Shown here piece by piece: positions 59,511-64,000 of a stretch of 64,000 nucleotides of DNA. The notes under the pieces are model-generated. The model was not told the DNA's origin. It worked only from the letters and a program-made list of their open reading frames with translations, and made no database searches. Source of the stretch: Deltaproteobacteria bacterium (lineage in GTDB: Bacteria > Desulfobacterota > Desulfomonilia > Desulfomonilales > Desulfomonilaceae). Position 1 is the first letter of the stretch; each line of letters opens with the position of its first letter. The DNA is taken from contig VGSG01000009.1 in the NCBI GenBank assembly GCA_016875095.1, forward strand, positions 20,040 to 84,039, given 5' to 3'. The position numbers and the translations under genes were made by a program.

Positions 59511-62500
59511 ATGGAGATCAAGACAGGTCGTATCTTCCTGTTTCTTAATTGCCTGATCCTCCTGGCTTTGAATGTGCTGGAGCCGTCGCTTTGTACGGGC
59601 CAGCAGTGGGGTAAGCGCTGGCAGGAACAGAACGCTCTCAGAGGCAATGGCGCCGGGCAGAAAACCCTGCAAGAAGGAAAGGATCTCTATTTGAAGGCGC
59701 GAACCCCTCAGGAGCTTGAGGATGCTTCCAAGAAATTCGATGAATCTAGACGTTCTTATGAGGCTAGAGGGGACGAAAAGGGTGCTGCCAGCGCAACGTA
59801 TTTTGCGGCGTATAGCAAATACCACCTGGGCCAGTATGATAAAGCGCTTTCCTTATGCAAGGAAGCCCTCGAAATCGCTCGGCGAGCTAATGATGTTCAA
59901 AGAGAGGTCTGGGCGACCGCCCTCATGGGCAAGATATACGAGGGGCTGGGAAGGACTAAAGAAGCCGAGGCCACCTATGGAGAAGCGCTCGAAAAAGCAA
60001 ATAGGAGCGATTTCACTGAAGGTCAAAGCCGTGTGCTGAAAAACATGGCTGATGTGGAACAAGGCAAAGGCAACTATCAGGAAGCGTTGCAAAAGTACGA
60101 GGAAGCCGCGAGCCTCGCTCGGAGGACAAACGACAAGCAGCAACTCGGCTTGGCCTCCCTAGGAATGGGAGGAACATACCTGGCCCTCGGCCAACATGAT
60201 GTGGCCCTGGAACATCTCCGAGTAGCGGCTTCCGCGATGAAGGACTTCGGGGATGTCAGACGGCAAGCGGGGGCTCACCACGAGCTCGCGAAGACATATC
60301 AGACCTTGGGTCGAAACAGTCAGGCGATCGAGCATTTGCAGAGGTCTCGCGAACTCAATGTCAACATAAAAAACTTCAAGGCTGGGGCCAGTAATTCCAG
60401 CGAGCTTGGCTTCCTGCACCAAGACCGGGGCCAGTATCAAAAGTCTCTTGAGGCTTTCAAGGAGTCACTCGCCATCGCAAGAAAGTCCGGGGACAAGAAA
60501 CTTGAAGCGCTCATGCTATGCAACCTCGGCCGAGCGTATACAATTCTCGGTAATTACGCGAGTGCCCTGGAAAGCTTGCAACAATCCGTCGAAACCGCAC
60601 GACAGACTCGCGAGAACAAGCAGCAATCTCAATCGCTTGTCTCCCTCGGACATCTCTTCTTCAAGTGGGGCAAGCACGCCAAGGCCGGCGAATTCTTTGA
60701 ACAGGGACTGACTATAGCGGAGAAGGCGGGTGACAAGAAGTCCGCGGCCGAAGCGCTCGCTCAGGTTGCCCTCTTGAACTATTCGATCGGCCGGTATCAA
60801 GAAGCTTTAGCATCGCTGGAGCGAGCAAAGAAGGTCGGAGAACGTTCGAGCCCGGCCAGCGGCACAATAGATGACCTCATGGGAAATCTGTACATCGAGA
60901 TGGGCAAACTGCCGGAAGCTGAAAAGCTCATCGAGAAGTCGGGAACGGATATTTCAAGAGGAAGACTCGGTCTCGCAAAAGAGGATTACGCCAAAGCGAA
61001 GATTCACTACGAAAATCTGCGTCAGTCTGCGGAAAAGACCGGTAACGTAGACAATCGCTTCATTGCGTACACCGGTCTAGGGCTGGCCCTGGAAGGCCTT
61101 GGAGAGTTCGCTACTGCCGCTGATTCATTCCGCAAGGCAATTGAAACCGTGGAGGAACTTCGAGCCAACCTCAGCTTGCATGAACGAATGGAATTCCACA
61201 ATGTGCGCCTGGGCGGATTCCTCAGGACCGGCCCATACGAGGGGATCGCGCGAGTGCTCATGCGCATGAACAAGCCGAGCGACTCGCTCAAAGAATCTGA
61301 GTACGCTAAAGCGAGGATGTTTTCCGAGGCTATTTCGCGAAGAGTGGAGGGTCGCACTCAAGACATTCCTGAAGGGGTGCTGGAGAGGGATCTTGAGTTG
61401 AACGAGCGTCTGACAGCACTCCTCAAACAGAGACGATCGGCATACGAAAAGGAAGAAACCAAGGCTATTGAGGCGCTGGAACCTCAAATCATACAAGCCA
61501 AGGAGGAACTGACGACCCATATCGACTGGTTGCGATCCAAGTATTCGCTCTTTGCCGCAACCAAATACCCTTCTCCCATGGACTTGACCAGAACGGCAAT
61601 CAGGCCGGCAGAGTGGATTCTCGCGTATGACGTAACCGATCACGGGCTCCTGATTTATCTCACCAAGGGTAAAGACCTGATCAAAGGCGTGTTAAAGCCG
61701 ATTTCGCGCACACTCATCGAGAAGGATCTGCGTCATTTCTTGAAGGCGCTCGAAATGACATCGGGTGAAGACGACCTGGTGGAGAAATTGAAGAGTTTTG
61801 ATTTTGATGCAGGAAGAAGACTTGCTGCCCTGCTGATCGAAGAGGTCGTGGCGGCCCTTCCTGAAGGTGCGCCATTAATCGTTATTCCGGACGATTGCTT
61901 GGGGGTTTTGCCTCTAGAAATGCTCGTTCTCAGTGATGGGGGCGACATTGACACGTCTGGGGATGCGCCTCAGACCAAGGGCGCCCGATTCTTCGGGGAC
62001 AGGAATCCTCTGATTTACTATCAGTCCGTTACCGCCTTGACGCTCGCCAGAACAATTCAAGAAAGGAAGGAGGACCAGGCACGACTGCTCGTTGTTGCCG
62101 ACCCGGTCTTCGCTGCCGATGATCCAAGAACCCGACGAGCGGTCCAGTTGGCCAGCGCCCAAACTGCACAAAGCGCATCTCGCATTATGGCTGCAATGAA
62201 AAAGGAAGGGCTCGGTGACGTCGAGGTGGCAAGGCTACCGTTGACCGACGATTTGGCAAACGGCCTTTCCCAGCTCTATCAAGACAAATGCGATGTGTAC
62301 GTGGGCCTGGATGCCAGCAAAGACACTTTTCTGACGAAGATTGCCCCGTCGCTCCCTCAATACGGCTTCATAGTATTCGCCACTCACGGTTTTGTCGACA
62401 GCTCCGCTCGCGGAATGGCGGAACCCTTGCTCGTGCTCTCGCTCGTCCCGCCCGGAACTGACGGCCTCCTGAAAGCGAGCGAAGTCATGGGTCTGAAGAT

Positions 62501-62801
62501 GAGCGCTTCTGTCGTTACTTTGGTTGCGTGTCAGACGGGATTGGGACGGCAAGTATCCGGGGAGGGCACAATGGGCATGGGTCGCGCGTTCCAGTATGCC
62601 GGCGCAAGAAGTGTTGTCATGAGCATGTGGAGTGTGGCGGAATTTTCTTCCATTCAACTGGTTCAGGCCTTTTTCAAGTATCTTTCGTCCGGGAAAGGCA
62701 AGCCGGAAGCATTACGGCTTGCGCGGCAGGAAGTAAGAAATAACGGATATGATCACCCATTCTTCTGGGCTCCGTTTATCTTGACAGGCGAAGCGGACTG
62801 A
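59511..62801 (+). CDS. Exported TPR-CHAT caspase-like protease (module B)
   Basis: A 1,096-residue protein with a signal peptide (GRIFLFLNCLILLALNVL, cleavage near CTGQ-QWG), about a dozen TPRs (~55-560), a helical linker (EYAKARMFSEAI) and a C-terminal CHAT domain. The catalytic pair is intact: His959 (FATHG) and Cys1007 (VACQTG). It is a close paralogue of 44407-47706: the mature N-terminus (QWGKR.QE..ALRG) and most of the CHAT domain agree. Expected to cut one or a few specific proteins when a TPR-bound signal arrives. The PP2C and FHA genes ahead are cytosolic while this protein is predicted exported, so an unseen transmembrane link would be needed. Confidence 0.9.
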   Translation: MEIKTGRIFLFLNCLILLALNVLEPSLCTGQQWGKRWQEQNALRGNGAGQKTLQEGKDLYLKARTPQELEDASKKFDESRRSYEARGDEKGAASATYFAAYSKYHLGQYDKALSLCKEALEIARRANDVQREVWATALMGKIYEGLGRTKEAEATYGEALEKANRSDFTEGQSRVLKNMADVEQGKGNYQEALQKYEEAASLARRTNDKQQLGLASLGMGGTYLALGQHDVALEHLRVAASAMKDFGDVRRQAGAHHELAKTYQTLGRNSQAIEHLQRSRELNVNIKNFKAGASNSSELGFLHQDRGQYQKSLEAFKESLAIARKSGDKKLEALMLCNLGRAYTILGNYASALESLQQSVETARQTRENKQQSQSLVSLGHLFFKWGKHAKAGEFFEQGLTIAEKAGDKKSAAEALAQVALLNYSIGRYQEALASLERAKKVGERSSPASGTIDDLMGNLYIEMGKLPEAEKLIEKSGTDISRGRLGLAKEDYAKAKIHYENLRQSAEKTGNVDNRFIAYTGLGLALEGLGEFATAADSFRKAIETVEELRANLSLHERMEFHNVRLGGFLRTGPYEGIARVLMRMNKPSDSLKESEYAKARMFSEAISRRVEGRTQDIPEGVLERDLELNERLTALLKQRRSAYEKEETKAIEALEPQIIQAKEELTTHIDWLRSKYSLFAATKYPSPMDLTRTAIRPAEWILAYDVTDHGLLIYLTKGKDLIKGVLKPISRTLIEKDLRHFLKALEMTSGEDDLVEKLKSFDFDAGRRLAALLIEEVVAALPEGAPLIVIPDDCLGVLPLEMLVLSDGGDIDTSGDAPQTKGARFFGDRNPLIYYQSVTALTLARTIQERKEDQARLLVVADPVFAADDPRTRRAVQLASAQTAQSASRIMAAMKKEGLGDVEVARLPLTDDLANGLSQLYQDKCDVYVGLDASKDTFLTKIAPSLPQYGFIVFATHGFVDSSARGMAEPLLVLSLVPPGTDGLLKASEVMGLKMSASVVTLVACQTGLGRQVSGEGTMGMGRAFQYAGARSVVMSMWSVAEFSSIQLVQAFFKYLSSGKGKPEALRLARQEVRNNGYDHPFFWAPFILTGEAD

Positions 62802-63189
62802 GGTCCCAATCAGCGGGTCGGCAACCAAGCTATGGACGCCATTCGCGCGTAGGCCGAAGGCTTTTGATTACACCGGGGCCAATAACCTCCTGTGGAATTC
62901 CATGACGTTGCCTCTGCGAGAAGCACGGTTGGGACCGCTCTCTGAGCACATTCGTTTTACAATCTGTAATGTTTTCTGACAGGGGTCTGCTCGAGAGTAG
63001 TGGCGGTGCTTCATAAGGCCTGCTCTTCCAGCTTCCTGCACACATCGGGTCGCGGCCAACCGACTTGGTAAGCCTCGCCTGGAAAGAGAATTAGCGCGCA
63101 GTGCGCCGAGGGGAGGGGACAGGTCTGTTTTGTCAGGACATGGCACAAATGTTGCTCTCCCAGAGGTAACTCTCTCCGCGGGGCGCCCC
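62802..63189. other. Spacer without a recognisable gene
   Basis: 388 bases between the CHAT and ankyrin genes. Short minus-strand frames exist (for example around 63011-63202) but match nothing I know and lack a ribosome site. No clear terminator or promoter. Confidence 0.5.
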
Positions 63190-64000
63190 ATGTCCGCCGC
63201 ACTGCTCCATGCAGCTCAACTCGGCAGAATAAACGAGGTAAGAAGCCTCCTTGACCAGGGAGCCGAAGTCAACTGCCACGACGGCGCGGGCCGCACTCCG
63301 CTAATCCTGGCCGCGCAGGCCGGGCACATCAAAGTGGTCGAACTGCTTCTGGAGCATGGCGCGAACCCGGACGCTCGTTCTTGGAATGAGGATACGGCCC
63401 TTATTTCCGCTGCGCGCATGGGCCACACACAAGTGGCGAAGCTACTCATTGAGGGCGGCGCGGGCATAGAAGCTCCAGGGTATATGGGACTGACTCCGCT
63501 GATGTGGTGTTGTCTCTGTGGGCGCACTCCCGTGGCGCGACTGCTACTCGATCGGGGAGCGCGGCTGGACGCGGAGAGCGAAGACGGCGCGGTCGCCCTG
63601 ACATGGGCCGCGGAGGAAGGACACTGGGACGTGATCAATCTCCTGCTGGACCGCAACGCGGATGTCAACCTGCGGCATCGTCGGTACGGTGTTACAGCCC
63701 TGATCGAAGCGGCCAGACAGGGCCATAGGGACGCGGCGGAGCTACTCCTGGACCGGGGCGCCGACATAAACGGCAAAGACTTCAATGACAGGACCGCTCT
63801 GCATTGGGCCTGCCAGGAAGCTCGGCCCGAGGTCGCAAAACTCCTCATTCAAAGAGGGGCGGACGTCAATGATCAAGACGTCGGAGGTGACACGCCGCTG
63901 CATTGGGCCGCGTTCAAAGGGTGCGAAGAGAGCGTCAAAGCGCTCATCGCCGGCGGCGCGCGAAAAGAGGTAAGAAACAGCGAAGGCCGCGCTCCTCGGG
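63190..64000 (+). CDS. Ankyrin-repeat protein (partial)
   Basis: At least 270 residues, open to the window's right edge. It is made of about eight ~33-residue ankyrin repeats from the first residues on: GRTPLILAAQAGHIKVVELL, DTALISAARMGHTQV, GLTPLMWCCLCGRTPVARLL, and DRTALHWACQEARPEVAKLL show the repeat hairpin pattern. No signal peptide or other domain is seen in the visible part. Ankyrin arrays bind proteins. Its position 388 bases downstream of module B suggests, but does not show, that it belongs with it. No strong ribosome site. Confidence 0.88.
   Translation, partial: MSAALLHAAQLGRINEVRSLLDQGAEVNCHDGAGRTPLILAAQAGHIKVVELLLEHGANPDARSWNEDTALISAARMGHTQVAKLLIEGGAGIEAPGYMGLTPLMWCCLCGRTPVARLLLDRGARLDAESEDGAVALTWAAEEGHWDVINLLLDRNADVNLRHRRYGVTALIEAARQGHRDAAELLLDRGADINGKDFNDRTALHWACQEARPEVAKLLIQRGADVNDQDVGGDTPLHWAAFKGCEESVKALIAGGARKEVRNSEGRAPR

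Noticed and set aside
62868..63202. Short minus-strand frames in the spacer between CHAT and ankyrin genes
   Set aside because: No ribosome site, low-complexity composition, no recognisable domain.
63216..63848. Minus-strand frame of 210 codons
   Set aside because: Ser/Arg-rich shadow of the ankyrin gene; the plus frame has clear repeats.

Overview
The window looks like a chromosome segment of a strictly anaerobic member of the Desulfobacterota (old Deltaproteobacteria, near the Syntrophales or Desulfomonile groups). The evidence is an oxygen-sensitive 2-hydroxyacyl-CoA dehydratase/benzoyl-CoA reductase-type module, a class II superoxide reductase, many acyl-CoA genes, Fe-S proteins, a TRAP transporter, and moderately high G+C with ordinary AGGAGG ribosome sites. 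This placement is inferred from gene content only. I saw no rRNA, tRNA or CRISPR array.

1-25.3 kb (all minus strand): a long, tightly packed acyl-CoA catabolic block. Transcription runs from a TRAP uptake system (dctP, dctQ, dctM) through a thiolase/DUF35 pair, a beta-keto acid cleavage enzyme, three acyl-CoA ligases, a MaoC hydratase and two acyl-CoA dehydrogenases. A GntR/FCD regulator, a methylmalonyl-CoA-type mutase large subunit and an HMG-CoA-synthase-like/DUF35 fusion that lacks the expected catalytic Cys follow. The block ends with a second thiolase, a 3-hydroxyacyl-CoA dehydrogenase, a cytidylate-kinase-like/BON fusion, two dehydratase subunits, a fourth ligase and the ATP-dependent activase (cut by the window edge). 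Together these would take up a carboxylic acid, thioesterify it, and dehydrogenate, hydrate, rearrange and cleave it. The substrate cannot be read from the sequence.

25.4-36.9 kb: a cell-surface glycan-type region of six polytopic membrane proteins (GT-C/GT39-like, GT87-like, DUF6056-like). It shows clear genome plasticity: a WecE-type aminotransferase reduced to its C-terminal part, an internally deleted IS1380-like transposase remnant, and a noncoding repeat that recurs 17 kb away.

36.9-41.5 kb: a winged-helix/ferredoxin protein, a baeRF-type release-factor-like protein, an amidohydrolase and an uncharacterised membrane protein.

41.5-47.7 kb: signalling module A (minus strand): an exported TPR-CHAT caspase-like protease, an exported DUF4384 protein and a CHASE2-nucleotide cyclase whose base-specifying residues look guanylate-type. 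A repeat-rich 0.8 kb spacer follows.

48.5-57.5 kb: an S2P-like protease with CBS domains, a superoxide reductase preceded by a perfect CRP-type palindrome, an HpnB-like glycosyltransferase, a secreted PsbP-like protein, a glycerol-3-phosphate acyltransferase/dehydrogenase fusion, a YhaM-like exoribonuclease and prfB with its programmed +1 frameshift.

57.5-64 kb: signalling module B (plus strand): PP2C phosphatase, double-FHA protein and a second exported TPR-CHAT paralogue, then an ankyrin-repeat protein that runs off the window. The best candidate for an undescribed system is this pair of closely related, exported CHAT proteases in inverted orientation, one with a cyclase/CHASE2 partner and the other with phosphatase/FHA partners.
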